64,000 nucleotides of DNA from contig JACRCD010000025.1 in assembly GCA_016219175.1 (NCBI GenBank), forward strand, positions 1-64,000. Direction: 5' to 3'. Origin of the DNA: Deltaproteobacteria bacterium (GTDB taxonomy: Bacteria > Desulfobacterota > Desulfobulbia > Desulfobulbales > SURF-16). The translations under genes were made by a program, and so were the position numbers. The notes beneath the pieces were generated by a model, which ran no database searches, was not told where the DNA came from, and was given only the letters and a program-made list of their open reading frames with translations. Position 1 is the first letter of the stretch. Every line of letters starts with the position of its first letter. This document shows, piece by piece, positions 51,892 to 61,712 of the stretch.

Positions 51892-52692
51892 TCAGTGGGC
51901 CCCTCCTCCCCCTTTCCTGAAAATCATCCCCACGGCAAAACCTGCGAAAATGGCGATCAATACTGCCATGATACCATAGATTGAGGCGTTGTTGAAGGCC
52001 AGGCCGGACAACTGCTTCACCACTCCGGCCTGTTGCACGGTAAACCTGGTTTGCTCCCGTTCGACCACCTTGCCGTCGCGCACCGCCATGGCTTCGACAG
52101 AGTACGTGCCGGGACCGGCCTGGTAGGGCCACGCCACTTCCAACTGGTAGGTGTCGCTGTCCCGCCCATGCTGGCGCGTAACGGCCCCGGGATGAATGGC
52201 GTAGAGCTTCTGCTTTTCCTTGAAGCGGATAAATTCATCCTTCCAGCGCGGGGATGCCCCCTGCAGCTCCGGGCTGCCGGTTTCCATCTCCGCCGCCTCT
52301 TTCATGGCGTCATAACCGATCTGATTGGCTTGCCGCTCCTCGCTGCCCAGCAGATGTTCCAGGTCCCCTGAACTAAACAGCAGGTAAACGCCTGGCACAT
52401 TGGTGAAACTGACATCGCCCTTCTTCATCCAGACCAGGCCGCCGGCCTTGCCGATATACTTGTAATGGGCCTCCCCTTTATCATTAGTGATGCGGATGAT
52501 CATGTCGTCTCCCGCCTTGTTCTCACCGCTGACCGCCAGGGTGGCGCCATGATAGTTCAAGCCGATCGGCACCTTGTCCGGACTGACCCGGCAGGTCAGA
52601 GCCTGGGCGGGACGAGAAAAGAAAAGAGAGAGCAGCGCCAAGCCGGTCAGCAGCAGCGTGGTTCTGGTTTCATGCATGGTTTTGTTCAACAT
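51892..52692 (-). CDS. TIGR02186-like membrane-anchored periplasmic protein
   Basis: A 266-aa protein with signal peptide (TTLLLTGLALLSLFFSRPAQA), a beta-rich periplasmic middle and a C-terminal membrane helix (IYGIMAVLIAIFAGFAVGMIF). The opening LTCRVSPDKVPIGLNYHGATL matches the TIGR02186 family often next to TauE/SafE permeases. It starts 3 bases after the TauE gene in the same direction. It may support anion export or act as a sensor. Confidence 0.75.
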   Translation of the reverse strand: MLNKTMHETRTTLLLTGLALLSLFFSRPAQALTCRVSPDKVPIGLNYHGATLAVSGENKAGDDMIIRITNDKGEAHYKYIGKAGGLVWMKKGDVSFTNVPGVYLLFSSGDLEHLLGSEERQANQIGYDAMKEAAEMETGSPELQGASPRWKDEFIRFKEKQKLYAIHPGAVTRQHGRDSDTYQLEVAWPYQAGPGTYSVEAMAVRDGKVVEREQTRFTVQQAGVVKQLSGLAFNNASIYGIMAVLIAIFAGFAVGMIFRKGGGGAH

Positions 52693-52695
52693 GGC

Positions 52696-53625
52696 TTAAT
52701 GTCCTCCCTGTACGGCCAGCAGCATGGAAGGCTCCATTACAAGTTCGAGCACGATTTTCACCGTGACGGCTAAAACGATAATGGCCAGCAGAATCTTAAG
52801 CTGTTCGCCGTGTAATTTTTTACTCAGCCTGGTGCCGATCTGGGCGCCGAAAACAGAGCCGATCAGCAGCAGCAACGCCAGCAGAAAATCAACGGTGTGG
52901 TTGCTGTAGGCCTGCAGAAAGGTGACCTCGACACAGGTGAACATGATCTGAAACAAACTGGTGCCGACCACCACATGCATCGGCATGCGCAGCATATAGA
53001 TCATCACCGGCACCATGAGAAAGCCGCCGCCGACCCCCATGATGGCTGCCAGAATGCCGACAAAGGTGCCCAGGAAGAGGGGCACCAGGGCCGAATGGGT
53101 GACCCCTGATTTTTCAAAGTAGGTCTGCAGGGGCAGCATCGCGAAAAAGCCTTTTTTCTTCTCCGCCGGGGCGACGCTCCGCGCCTTGGCGGTCCCGCTG
53201 TTTTTGTTTTTGCGCATGGCGTGCAAACTTTCAAAAAACATGAAGGTCCCCACCACGCCCAGCATCACCACGTAGGTCATCTTGATCAGAAAATCGGCGC
53301 CGCCGCTGGCCCGCAGTATCTTGATGATCTGCACCCCGACCGCGCCGCCCAGAAAGCCGCCGATCAGCAAAAAAAGCCCCATCTTGAAATCCACATTCCC
53401 CAGCTTCCAGTGGGCATAAGTTCCGGAAGCGGAAGCGGCGACAATCTGATTGGCATCGGTCGCCGCGGCAATGGTGGGTGGAATGCCCGCCATCATTAAC
53501 AACGGGGTCATGAGAAAGCCTCCGCCGACCCCGAAGAGTCCGGACAGCAGGCCAACCGCCAACCCCAAGCCGATGATCAGCAGGTAATTAACGCTGCTCA
53601 GGGCGATTGGTAAATACATGTACAT
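52696..53625 (-). CDS. TauE/SafE-family sulfite/anion exporter
   Basis: A 309-aa permease with about eight membrane helices in two halves: the opening LAVGLLSGLFGVGGGFLMTPLL and second half LAAIMGVGGGFLMVPVMIYMLRMP are the internal repeat. A cytoplasmic loop between them is rich in Lys/Arg (RKNKNSGTAKA). It starts the anion-export part of the operon with the TIGR02186-like gene. It likely exports sulfite or a related anion. Confidence 0.9.
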   Translation of the reverse strand: MYMYLPIALSSVNYLLIIGLGLAVGLLSGLFGVGGGFLMTPLLMMAGIPPTIAAATDANQIVAASASGTYAHWKLGNVDFKMGLFLLIGGFLGGAVGVQIIKILRASGGADFLIKMTYVVMLGVVGTFMFFESLHAMRKNKNSGTAKARSVAPAEKKKGFFAMLPLQTYFEKSGVTHSALVPLFLGTFVGILAAIMGVGGGFLMVPVMIYMLRMPMHVVVGTSLFQIMFTCVEVTFLQAYSNHTVDFLLALLLLIGSVFGAQIGTRLSKKLHGEQLKILLAIIVLAVTVKIVLELVMEPSMLLAVQGGH

Positions 53626-53694
53626 GATTTTACTCCTGTTACTGTTTGTTGTTGTCTCTGAATGAAAACATCCTTGTGCGCCAAACTATCTTCG

Positions 53695-54291
53695 TTACCT
53701 ATCATCATTTCCGGCCGGCGGGCCGTCCGGGTATTCCTGGAAACCGCCGCCATCCGCCATTCCCCTCCTTTCCTCATTTTTATTTTCCCCCTCGGCTATC
53801 CTGCTTAAGCGCAGAGACTGGGCCAAGATCCGCATCAGATCCCTTTTTTTAAGAAGCGGGGCCACGATGACCTGCAAATCCGCGCAAAAGCGGCGGGACG
53901 CAACGCGGCATTGCACCCGTAATCCGCCAAGCCAGTCCTCCTGCGCCGCCCGCAAATCCCGCGGCCACCCTCCCACCACCAGGCAGGTGATACCATTGGC
54001 AATCAGAAAGCCGGCCACCTGTTGCTCCGTGGCCTCAGCCAGAATATGGAAGGTGACCGGTACGCCTTCCACTCCCCCGAACTCAGCCACGAAGCGGAAG
54101 CTGTCAAGCTGTTCACTCGCCGTTACCTTGATGGCGGGCTCATCCGGAAAAGAGTCCGCCCATCGCCCCTGCCTGTTACACTGCAAGGCGTAAAGTCTGC
54201 TTTCCGTCCGGCCGGCCAGTTGCACGGCACAGACGCTCGCTGACAGATCGGATGAAAAATTACTCAACAGCAAAGCTATCCTTGATCCCAA
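53695..54291 (-). CDS. UspA-like protein, first gene of the TauE/PPDK operon
   Basis: A 198-aa protein with a possible UspA fold: SRIALLLSNFSSD opening, a helix and a GITCLVVGGWP strand, which is the position of the nucleotide loop in universal stress proteins, although the usual G-x2-G-x9-GS pattern is not clear. It precedes the TauE gene by 69 bases in the same direction. It is more diverged than typical Usp proteins and could be a standalone regulator. Assignment is tentative. Confidence 0.55.
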   Translation of the reverse strand: MGSRIALLLSNFSSDLSASVCAVQLAGRTESRLYALQCNRQGRWADSFPDEPAIKVTASEQLDSFRFVAEFGGVEGVPVTFHILAEATEQQVAGFLIANGITCLVVGGWPRDLRAAQEDWLGGLRVQCRVASRRFCADLQVIVAPLLKKRDLMRILAQSLRLSRIAEGENKNEERRGMADGGGFQEYPDGPPAGNDDR

Positions 54292-54313
54292 ACTATCCCT
54301 CTTCTGAGTAGGA

Positions 54314-54518
54314 GCCGTTGCGAAATAATTTTCGCTGCCCTGGCTATTTCGTTACGGTCCCTTATGCCGTTTTTGCCAGCGGGATAACGACATTATTTTG
54401 CGACAACGGCTTAGGGGCCGTTATAAAATCACCATTACAGATTTGATATCACCTATACGGCCCCTTATGCCGTTGCCACGCATGGTGTGTTACAGTAATT
54501 TATTGACAACGGCTTAAG
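54314..54518. repeat. dyad repeat cluster in intergenic region
   Basis: A unit close to ACGGCCCCTTATGCCGTTG occurs at 54354 (ACGGTCCC variant) and 54457; its inverse CAACGGCTTAGGGGCCGT is at 54404-54421 and a shorter CAACGGCTTAAG at 54507-54518. In addition GCCGTTGCGAAATAAT (54314-54329) is the reverse complement of the stretch 54392-54410 with small changes, giving a dyad of about 97 bp. No gene lies in 54292-54767 otherwise. Confidence 0.7.
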
Positions 54519-54767
54519 TGATGATCACCGCCATGCGGCCATTCGCCATGAAGGGATAGCAAGGCCTGTGCCACATGATCAACATATTGATTTTAAAGGA
54601 AATATTTTAAAAAAAGAAAATAGGCGGGGGTCTGAGGGGGAGATGAAGCAAAGGGAATGTTTCAATAACTGACAACAAAGAGATAACTATTTGGGTTTAC
54701 ATTATTTTTTTGGGTGAAACAATCGTTACAGAATGAAACACCCTTAAGAAATCGGCGGCTGGAAAAA

Positions 54768-56165
54768 TCAGCGGCCCTTGGGAAACCTGGCGCCCAGTTT
54801 GCTCAGGCGGCGCCAGAGGGTGGTGCGGGAGATACCCAGGCGGCGGGCGGTTTCCGTCTGGTTGTAGCCCGTGTCATGGTAGACCCTGGCGATATGGTCC
54901 ATCTCCATATCCTTGATCTCGACCGGGGCGGAGGCCTGGGGCCCCTGTCCGGTGACAGACGTCTGATAGAGAATGTCGGGAGGCAGGTCGGCCAGTTTCA
55001 GGGATGTGCCCTGACTTAAGGCCACGGCCCGCTCGATGATGTTTTCCAGCTCCCGGACATTGCCCGGGAAACTGTAGCGGGACAACTCGGCCAGAACTTC
55101 CTTGCTGAGCTGCGGCACGTGCTTGCCGAAACGATTGGCGGCCTTGCGCACGAAATGACCGGCCAGCAGCGGCACGTCTTCCAAGCGCAGGCGCAGGGGA
55201 GGCATTTCCAGCAATACCACCTTGAGACGGTAATAGAGATCCTGGCGGAACTCCTGGGCCGCCGCCATCTTCTCCAGATTGCGGTTGGTGGCCGCGATAA
55301 AACGGACATCAATGGCCACGGGCGTGGTACCCCCAAGCCGCATGAAGTTGCGCTCCTGGATCACCCGCAGGAGCTTGACCTGCATGGACAGGGGCATCTC
55401 GCCGATCTCATCGAGGAACACCGTGCCGCCGTTGGCCGTTTCCAGCAGACCAGGCTTGGTGCTGCCCGCGCCGGTAAAGGCCCCTTTTTCGTGGCCGAAA
55501 AGTTCATTGGCGATCAGTTCGTCGGCAAAGGCCCCGCAGTTGAAAGGCACAAAGGATTTCTCCCGGCGGGGGCTGCCCGCGTGCAGGGCGCGGGCCACGA
55601 GTTCCTTGCCGGTGCCGGATTCTCCCTGCAGCAGGACGTTGCAGTCCAGGGGAGCCACCTGGATGATGGTTTTAAAAATACCCTTCATGGACGGGGAGAC
55701 GCCGATGATTTCCCCGAAACGATCGGAATCGGGGATTTCCTGTTGGGTCTGATTTTTCCGCCATTTCCGCCGGGCGTGGGCCAGGGCCTCGGCAATGGCC
55801 GTCCGCATGGTCTGCAACCGCACGGGCTTTTCAAGGTAGTTGAAGGCCCCCTTTTTCGTGGCCTGCACCGCCTGGTCGAGGGCGGCATAACCGGTCATGA
55901 GAATGACCTCCATTTCAGGAGCAGCAGCCCGCATCCGCTGCATAAGGTCGATTCCGTCCCCATCCTTGAGACGGATGTCCATGATGATCAGGTCAGGCGG
56001 GTTTTCCTGCACCCTGCCCAAGGCTTCCTGGCCGCTGATAAACCCCTCGACAACATACCCATCCTTGCCCAGGGCCTGAACCAGACGTTGCACCGTGACG
56101 ACCTCATCGTCAAGGACATAGAGCCTGGCTTTCGTGATGGTATCACGATCCTCGGTTCTGTTCAT
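54768..56165 (-). CDS. sigma-54-dependent response regulator (NtrC family)
   Basis: A 465-aa NtrC-type activator with receiver domain (YVLDDEV, phospho-Asp in IIMDIRL, LEKPVRL), AAA+ domain (GESGTGKE Walker A, GAFTGA sigma-54 contact, VFLDEIGEM Walker B, ATNRNLE) and Fis-type HTH at the C-terminus ([20 protein letters not shown]). The ATG at 56165 overlaps the glyQ stop (ATGA) and is preferred over the longer frame. It may control the operon at 54291 onward, though no sigma-54 promoter was found upstream of it. Confidence 0.93.
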   Translation of the reverse strand: MNRTEDRDTITKARLYVLDDEVVTVQRLVQALGKDGYVVEGFISGQEALGRVQENPPDLIIMDIRLKDGDGIDLMQRMRAAAPEMEVILMTGYAALDQAVQATKKGAFNYLEKPVRLQTMRTAIAEALAHARRKWRKNQTQQEIPDSDRFGEIIGVSPSMKGIFKTIIQVAPLDCNVLLQGESGTGKELVARALHAGSPRREKSFVPFNCGAFADELIANELFGHEKGAFTGAGSTKPGLLETANGGTVFLDEIGEMPLSMQVKLLRVIQERNFMRLGGTTPVAIDVRFIAATNRNLEKMAAAQEFRQDLYYRLKVVLLEMPPLRLRLEDVPLLAGHFVRKAANRFGKHVPQLSKEVLAELSRYSFPGNVRELENIIERAVALSQGTSLKLADLPPDILYQTSVTGQGPQASAPVEIKDMEMDHIARVYHDTGYNQTETARRLGISRTTLWRRLSKLGARFPKGR

Positions 56166-57007
56166 CCCTCTCGCACATGACACTTCTTCTCGGCAACCTT
56201 TCTGGCGATGTTTCTGATTCTGCCGATATACCTGGTCCGCTCCGCCACGCTGATGGCTTTGCGGGCATCAAGCAGATTAAAGGTGTGGGAACATTTCAGG
56301 CAATAATCATAGGCGGGCAGGAGAAGGTCCTTGTCAAGCAGCTTGTGCGCCTCCTGTTCGCAGGAACTAAAATAGGAGACCAGAAAATCCACATTGGCAT
56401 GTTCAAAATTAAAGGCGGAAAATTCAACCTCGGCCTGGTGAAAGATCTGACCATACTTGACGTCTTTGTTCCAGGCTATGTCATAAACGCTGTTGACCCC
56501 CTGCAGATACATGGCAATGCGCTCAAGGCCGTAGGTAATCTCCACGGTAACGGGATGCAGCTCCTGGCTGCCGGCCTGCTGAAAATAAGTAAACTGGGTT
56601 ATTTCCATGCCGTCGAGCCAGACCTCCCAGCCCAGTCCGCTGGCGCCCAGGGTTGGCGACTCCCAGTCGTCTTCCACAAAACGGATATCATGCTGCAGCG
56701 GGTCGAGATGAAAGCGCTTCAGGCTTTCCAGATACAGCTCCTGGGAATCCGGCGGTGAGGGCTTCCACACCACCTGAAACTGATAATAATGCTGGAGGCG
56801 ATTGGGATTTTCGCCATAGCGGCCGTCGGTCGGGCGTCTGGACGGCTGGACGTACGCCGCCTTCCACGGGTCCGGGCCAAGCGCGCGCAAAAGCGTAGCC
56901 GGATGAAAGGTGCCGGCGCCGACTTCCATATCATAGGGCTGCTGGATGACGCAGCCCTTCTCAGCCCAGTAGCGGCTTAACTCAAAAATAATATCCTGGA
57001 AATACAT
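56162..57007 (-). CDS. glyQ: glycyl-tRNA synthetase alpha subunit
   Basis: A 281-aa class II synthetase alpha chain with the GlyQ signature: [57 protein letters not shown] and [17 protein letters not shown]. It forms an alpha2beta2 enzyme with GlyS, which charges tRNA-Gly. The start at 57007 (MYFQD) follows AAGGA. Unusually, no glyS follows: the next gene in the operon is a sigma-54 regulator. Confidence 0.95.
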   Translation of the reverse strand: MYFQDIIFELSRYWAEKGCVIQQPYDMEVGAGTFHPATLLRALGPDPWKAAYVQPSRRPTDGRYGENPNRLQHYYQFQVVWKPSPPDSQELYLESLKRFHLDPLQHDIRFVEDDWESPTLGASGLGWEVWLDGMEITQFTYFQQAGSQELHPVTVEITYGLERIAMYLQGVNSVYDIAWNKDVKYGQIFHQAEVEFSAFNFEHANVDFLVSYFSSCEQEAHKLLDKDLLLPAYDYCLKCSHTFNLLDARKAISVAERTRYIGRIRNIARKVAEKKCHVREG

Positions 57008-57654
57008 TCTTGATTCCTTCAAGGTAAGAGAGCGAAAACGTATCGACTCAGGTGTTAAGGCGGTAATTAAAGGCTGTCACCATGTAACTCTTGATCTTTC
57101 GGTAGGGCGGGCAGGATTTATTGCCCATCAATCCGCGTGGGCAAACGATGAAACCATTTGCACACCCTCCAAAAAAATAACGGCGTACGAGAGGGTTGCC
57201 GGTCCCGGTTTAGTGTATCACGGGACCGCCACTCCTCCAGCCTTCAGCCTATTCTTTCAGCAATTAGCTGAGTTGTGCCAAAAAAACAAAATAAAACAAT
57301 GCCAGGACGCAGGCAAGCTAATTATTAATAGATAGATGCCAGGGAATTGCTGTTCCACATGTGCTCCGTTGTCTCCCTAACAACCTTATAGCCAAGTCCC
57401 GTTCCCGAAATTCCCCCCTTTACCCTTACAGCAAACCGGAAAAATATATGCCTCGCGAACGGGGAAAAAGAAATTATTATTGACAACAGCCCTCCATCAA
57501 GCTATGCATTAAAGAATATGCTTAATCTTTATCGTCGGCCGACCGTGGTGCTGCTTTTTATCCAGGCATCCGGCTGCCGGTTGGAAACAAGGGGGGCGGG
57601 CCTCTGTCTGTAATCGGACGTCCGCATATTACTTTTTTTTTGGAGGGAGAAGAT
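57008..57654. promoter_or_regulatory. porin upstream region with promoter
   Basis: About 650 bp between the divergent glyQ (minus) and porin (plus) genes. It has a near-consensus promoter TTGACA (57480-57485), 17-base spacer, TATGCA (57503-57508), giving a leader of about 140 nt before the porin ATG. No RNA gene was recognised in the leader. Confidence 0.6.
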
Positions 57655-59304
57655 ATGTTTAAAAAAATCTCAACAATCGCATTGCTCGGCCTGCTGGCAC
57701 TGCCGGCCATGGCCGCCGCCGGCAGCAGCAACGCCGCCAGCGACCTGGCAGCCCAGGTTGACAGACTGACCAAGGAACTTGCCAATCTCAAGGCGCAGAT
57801 GGCCGCCATGAAGGAAGGCCAGGGACCTGCCGCCGACCCGAAGGCGCAGAAGGAAATCGCTGACCTGAAAAGCCAGATGAAAGCCCTGGAAGACAACCAG
57901 AAGGCAGCATTTGCCGATCTGGATGAAAAAAGCGAGGCCTGGGATCTTGCTTCCCGCGTTCAGCTTTTCGGTGACTTCCGCGCCCGGGCCGACTGGTATC
58001 AGAATGATCTGGTCGCCACCCCATTGATCAATCCGCTGGCAGGTTTTGCCGCCTTCCAGACAGGCGATTTTGCCTTTTTCGGCAACCCGGCAAATTTTCA
58101 GGCCAATGACGAGATGGAAAACACCTCCATGTTCACCAACCGTTTCCGCCTGAACATGAATGTCAAGGCCACCGAGAACGTGGATTTCAAGGGACGTCTG
58201 GCCATGTATAAGGCTTGGGGCACCGACACCATCCCGCCCAATGTCACCCAGTTCGGTTTCCCCTCTTTTGACGGCACCACCACCCGTGAGCCCAACGACT
58301 CCGTGCTGCGGGTAGACCGCGCCTTTGTCAACTGGAACAACATCGCCGGCCAGCCGGTCTGGTTCTCCATCGGCCGCCGTCCCACCACGGATGGGCCTGC
58401 CGCCCAGATGCGCCTTGGCATGGATGAGAGACTGGCCACCCCGACTGCTTACATGGACTGGCCTTTTGACGGTATTTCCGTGGGCTATGCCTATGCCAAC
58501 CTTTTCGGCATGGAGGATGCTCCGGGCCGGGTTCGCGTCTGTTACGGCCGCGGTTTTGAAAACGGGCTTCTTTATGATGACAGCTCCAATGTTGACGACA
58601 CCGACTTTGCCGGGGTGAGCTGGGATATCTATAACAAGGGTTCCCGCTTTGTCTATCTGCAGTCATTCATGGTTTTCAACGCCTTTAATTTCCCTGATTT
58701 CGACGATCCCAACACCGACGCCTTTTATGAACAATTCTTTGCTAATCAGGGCGGACGGACAAACGTGGGTGATGTCCTGCACACCTCCGGCGCTTACATG
58801 GATAAATGGCAGGGCCTGAACTACTTTGTCGCGGCAGGCTGGAGCCGCTCCATGCCGGATGATGACACCGGCATGTTCAATGATCTGTTCGCCGGCACCT
58901 TAAACGACGACGACGAGAATGGCTACAATATCTGGCTTGGCGTCCGCTATGACCTGGCCGATCTCGGCCTCAAATTCGGTCTCGAATACAACCACGGTTC
59001 CGAGTACTGGATCGGCATGACCCCCGGTCATGACGATCTGTACAGCTCCAAACTGGCAACCCGCGGTGATGTCTATGAGGCTTACATGATCTGGGATCTG
59101 CCCACTGGCGAGGCGATTTCCAAATTCGCCAAAACCTTCATGCGTTTCGGCTACCAGCACTATGACTATGACTATACCGGCGGTTCTGACTGGAATATCA
59201 AGCCATATGATATCGACAAGGCCGAGGGCGCAACATTCGGCATGTTTGTGCCCACCATTGAAGATGCGGACCAGGTGTACGTGACATTTGAGGTAAACTT
59301 CTAA
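57655..59304 (+). CDS. DUF3373-like outer-membrane porin with N-terminal coiled coil
   Basis: A 549-aa outer-membrane protein with a signal peptide (IALLGLLALPAMAAAG), then a coiled coil (residues about 25-100, with DLAAQVDRLTKELANLKAQM), as in SLH/coiled-coil-tethered porins, and a long beta-barrel with many aromatic strand ends, ending in VTFEVNF. The content fits DUF3373 porins of Desulfobacterota. The ATG at 57655 follows TGGAGGGAG. A terminator follows at 59381. Single-gene unit. The coiled coil may trimerise the barrel or reach the peptidoglycan. Confidence 0.8.
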   Translation: MFKKISTIALLGLLALPAMAAAGSSNAASDLAAQVDRLTKELANLKAQMAAMKEGQGPAADPKAQKEIADLKSQMKALEDNQKAAFADLDEKSEAWDLASRVQLFGDFRARADWYQNDLVATPLINPLAGFAAFQTGDFAFFGNPANFQANDEMENTSMFTNRFRLNMNVKATENVDFKGRLAMYKAWGTDTIPPNVTQFGFPSFDGTTTREPNDSVLRVDRAFVNWNNIAGQPVWFSIGRRPTTDGPAAQMRLGMDERLATPTAYMDWPFDGISVGYAYANLFGMEDAPGRVRVCYGRGFENGLLYDDSSNVDDTDFAGVSWDIYNKGSRFVYLQSFMVFNAFNFPDFDDPNTDAFYEQFFANQGGRTNVGDVLHTSGAYMDKWQGLNYFVAAGWSRSMPDDDTGMFNDLFAGTLNDDDENGYNIWLGVRYDLADLGLKFGLEYNHGSEYWIGMTPGHDDLYSSKLATRGDVYEAYMIWDLPTGEAISKFAKTFMRFGYQHYDYDYTGGSDWNIKPYDIDKAEGATFGMFVPTIEDADQVYVTFEVNF

Positions 59305-59380
59305 GTCTTGTTCCTGTTGCTGAAGGCCGGGAGGGAAGAAAAACACCATCCCCCAGGCTTTTAGCGCTTTTTCAAGTGAA

Positions 59381-59419
59381 AAAAGGGGATGACTCGCAAG
59401 AGTTATCCCCCTTTTTTTT
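59381..59419 (+). terminator. terminator after the porin
   Basis: Stem AAAAGGGGAT...ACTC with GAGT.ATCCCC (loop GCAA) and an 8-T run at 59412 onward. Confidence 0.9.
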
Positions 59420-59445
59420 CGACTTACAGCCCCCTCGGATACATC

Positions 59446-60183
59446 ATGCTCACCACCCTGACATTCCCGCAATTTTCCCGCTGTTCCACCCTCTTCCACG
59501 CCATTTTCAACCGGCATGGCGGAGCGAGTCTCCCTCCCTTTGATATGCTTAATGTCAGCTACGGTGTTAATGATGCCTGGCAAAGTGTCACGACAAATCG
59601 CCAGTTGATCAAGAAAAACCTCGGGATTGACCTTCTCGTTTCCGGCAAACAGGTACACGGCGCCACCATCCATCTCGTGGCAACCAAACCTGACAGTGAT
59701 CTGGAAATTACCGGCTGCGACGCCTTTATTTCAAGCATCGCCGGGGTGGGCTTGATGATTCAACAGGCAGACTGCCAGGCGGTCATGCTCTTTGATCCCA
59801 GCCGCCAGGTGGTGGCCAACATTCACTGCGGCTGGCGCGGCAGCGTGGAGAACATCATAGGCGGAACCATCAGCGCCATGCAACGTTGTTTCCATACTGA
59901 GCCAGCCGATCTTCTGGCAGCCATCAGCCCTTCCCTTGGCCCCTGCTGCGCCGAATTTGTCAATTACCGGACGGAATTGCCGGACCATTTTCACCCTTTC
60001 CAGGTCAAGCCCCGCTATTTTGACTTCTGGGCCATCAGCAGACAGCAGCTTGCTCAGGCCGGGGTTCTCCAGGATAATATTTCCACCGCCTCCATCTGCA
60101 CGGTCTGTAACCCGGAGTGGTTTTCCTATCGCCGTGACGGGAACACCGGCCGATTCTGCACTATTATCGGCTTAAAACCATGA
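59446..60183 (+). CDS. pgeF: peptidoglycan editing factor/laccase-domain protein (PgeF, YfiH-like)
   Basis: A 245-aa laccase-domain protein with the Cu/Zn-site residues KQVHGATIH, QADCQAVMLF and NIHCGWRGSVENI, then GPCCAEF. Originally called polyphenol oxidase, this family now includes PgeF, which hydrolyses wrong muropeptides. The start at 59446 avoids the terminator of the porin. It is 25 bases upstream of the RsmB start in the same direction. Confidence 0.9.
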   Translation: MLTTLTFPQFSRCSTLFHAIFNRHGGASLPPFDMLNVSYGVNDAWQSVTTNRQLIKKNLGIDLLVSGKQVHGATIHLVATKPDSDLEITGCDAFISSIAGVGLMIQQADCQAVMLFDPSRQVVANIHCGWRGSVENIIGGTISAMQRCFHTEPADLLAAISPSLGPCCAEFVNYRTELPDHFHPFQVKPRYFDFWAISRQQLAQAGVLQDNISTASICTVCNPEWFSYRRDGNTGRFCTIIGLKP

Positions 60184-60208
60184 AACTTTGCGCCCCAGCC
60201 ATTCTGCC

Positions 60209-61555
60209 ATGAAAACAAATCCGCGCCACCTTGCCATAAAAATACTCTGCCAGAGGCACGAGTCCGGCCAGCCGGTTGACCTGATCCGCGAGCGCATCCT
60301 GAGAAAAACCCCGCCTGACAACGCCAAAGATACCCAGCTGATCACGGCCCTGGTTTACGGAGTACTGCGCCGACAGCGGTATCTTGATGCCATACTTGGC
60401 ATGTTCTCCCGCCATCCCCTGGCGAAAATGAAAAACCTCACCCTTCAGGGTCTGCGGGTCGGCCTCTTTCAACTCTGTTTCATGGACAGAATTCCGCCAT
60501 CCGCCGCAGTCGATGAAACCGTCAATGCCCTGAAGGAAGCCAGACAGCCGAAATGGCTGACCGGTTTTGTCAACGGCATGCTGCGCGGCATTGCCAGGCA
60601 GATTGATACCCTGCCCGATCCCTCAAGCCCCAGCCTGCCCCCTGCCGTGCGCCTGAGCCATCCGGACTGGCTCTACCAGAGGTGGCATGAGCGCTACGGA
60701 GAGGAGGAAGCAACGAGAATCTGCCTGGCGAACAACCGCCAGCCTCCTCTTGTCTTGCGGGTCAACACCAGGTTTATCGGCAGGGAAAGCTATCTCAGCC
60801 AGCTGCGCACGGCGGGCCTGACCCCGCAGCCCGGCCTTTATTGCCCGGACGCCATTATTCTTTCGGATTTCCGTGGCGACATAGCCGGACTGCCCGGTTA
60901 CGAAGAAGGCCTATTCATGGTGCAGGATGAAGGGGCGCAGCTCATTTCCCTGCTGCTCGCCCCTCTTGGCGCGGAGTGGCGATATCTGGATGCCTGCGCC
61001 GGTCTTGGCGGCAAAACCACTCATCTTGCCCAGCTGCTGCCGGCCGGGGGCCAAGTGGTGGCCATTGAACCAAACGAATCACGCTTCAGGCTGCTTCAGG
61101 AAAACGTCAAGCGGTTGGGGCAGTCTGGCTCTGTCAGTGTCCACCAAACAACCCTGGCCGGATTTAAGCCGGAAAGCGGCGGACCCTTTCAGGCCATCCT
61201 GGTTGACGCCCCCTGCTCCGGTTTGGGTGTTATCCGCCGACAGCCGGATATCCGCTGGAATCGCCACATTGAGGATCTCAAGCGTTATCAGCTCGAGCAA
61301 TTGGCGCTGCTAGGCGAGGCAGCGCAACTTTTAGCCCCGCGGGGAGTGCTGGTCTATGCCACCTGCAGCATCGAACCGGAAGAAAATGAAGAGGTTATGG
61401 CAAAATTTCTGGGCGAAAATCCGAATTTTACAGTGGCCAGGCCCCAGGCCCTGCCCATTGCCGCCCGGAAATTTATCCATGCCAAGGGCTTTCTGTGGAT
61501 GCTGCCCGATGAAGGGCACGATGGTTTTTTTGCTGCGCGGCTGGAAAAACAGTAG
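60209..61555 (+). CDS. rsmB: 16S rRNA m5C967 methyltransferase RsmB
   Basis: A 448-aa RsmB: the N-terminal NusB-like RNA-binding domain (ALVYGVLRRQRYLDAIL), RsmB-type helices (LRVGLFQLCFMDRIPPSAAVDE), then a Rossmann methyltransferase with CAGLGGKTTHL, VDAPCSGLGVIRRQPDIRW (first catalytic Cys) and YATCSIEPEEN (second catalytic Cys). Starts at ATG 60209, not the upstream TTG. Housekeeping. Confidence 0.94.
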   Translation: MKTNPRHLAIKILCQRHESGQPVDLIRERILRKTPPDNAKDTQLITALVYGVLRRQRYLDAILGMFSRHPLAKMKNLTLQGLRVGLFQLCFMDRIPPSAAVDETVNALKEARQPKWLTGFVNGMLRGIARQIDTLPDPSSPSLPPAVRLSHPDWLYQRWHERYGEEEATRICLANNRQPPLVLRVNTRFIGRESYLSQLRTAGLTPQPGLYCPDAIILSDFRGDIAGLPGYEEGLFMVQDEGAQLISLLLAPLGAEWRYLDACAGLGGKTTHLAQLLPAGGQVVAIEPNESRFRLLQENVKRLGQSGSVSVHQTTLAGFKPESGGPFQAILVDAPCSGLGVIRRQPDIRWNRHIEDLKRYQLEQLALLGEAAQLLAPRGVLVYATCSIEPEENEEVMAKFLGENPNFTVARPQALPIAARKFIHAKGFLWMLPDEGHDGFFAARLEKQ

Positions 61556-61712
61556 TTCGCCCTTATTTCACGAAAATGGAGACAACCGACGAAAAACAGA
61601 GAACCAGGGCGCGGTACGGCAACACCCCTTATTTTTATTCAATTTTCTTTATTTTGGCTGGTATAGTGCTTAATTTAAAATTTTTAGTCCCTTCAGACCT
61701 TAGGCACTCACA

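Noticed and set aside
53626-53694. sigma-54 promoter upstream of the TauE gene
   Set aside because: A TTTGGCGCACAAGGATG stretch has the GG but not the expected GC at the -12 position.
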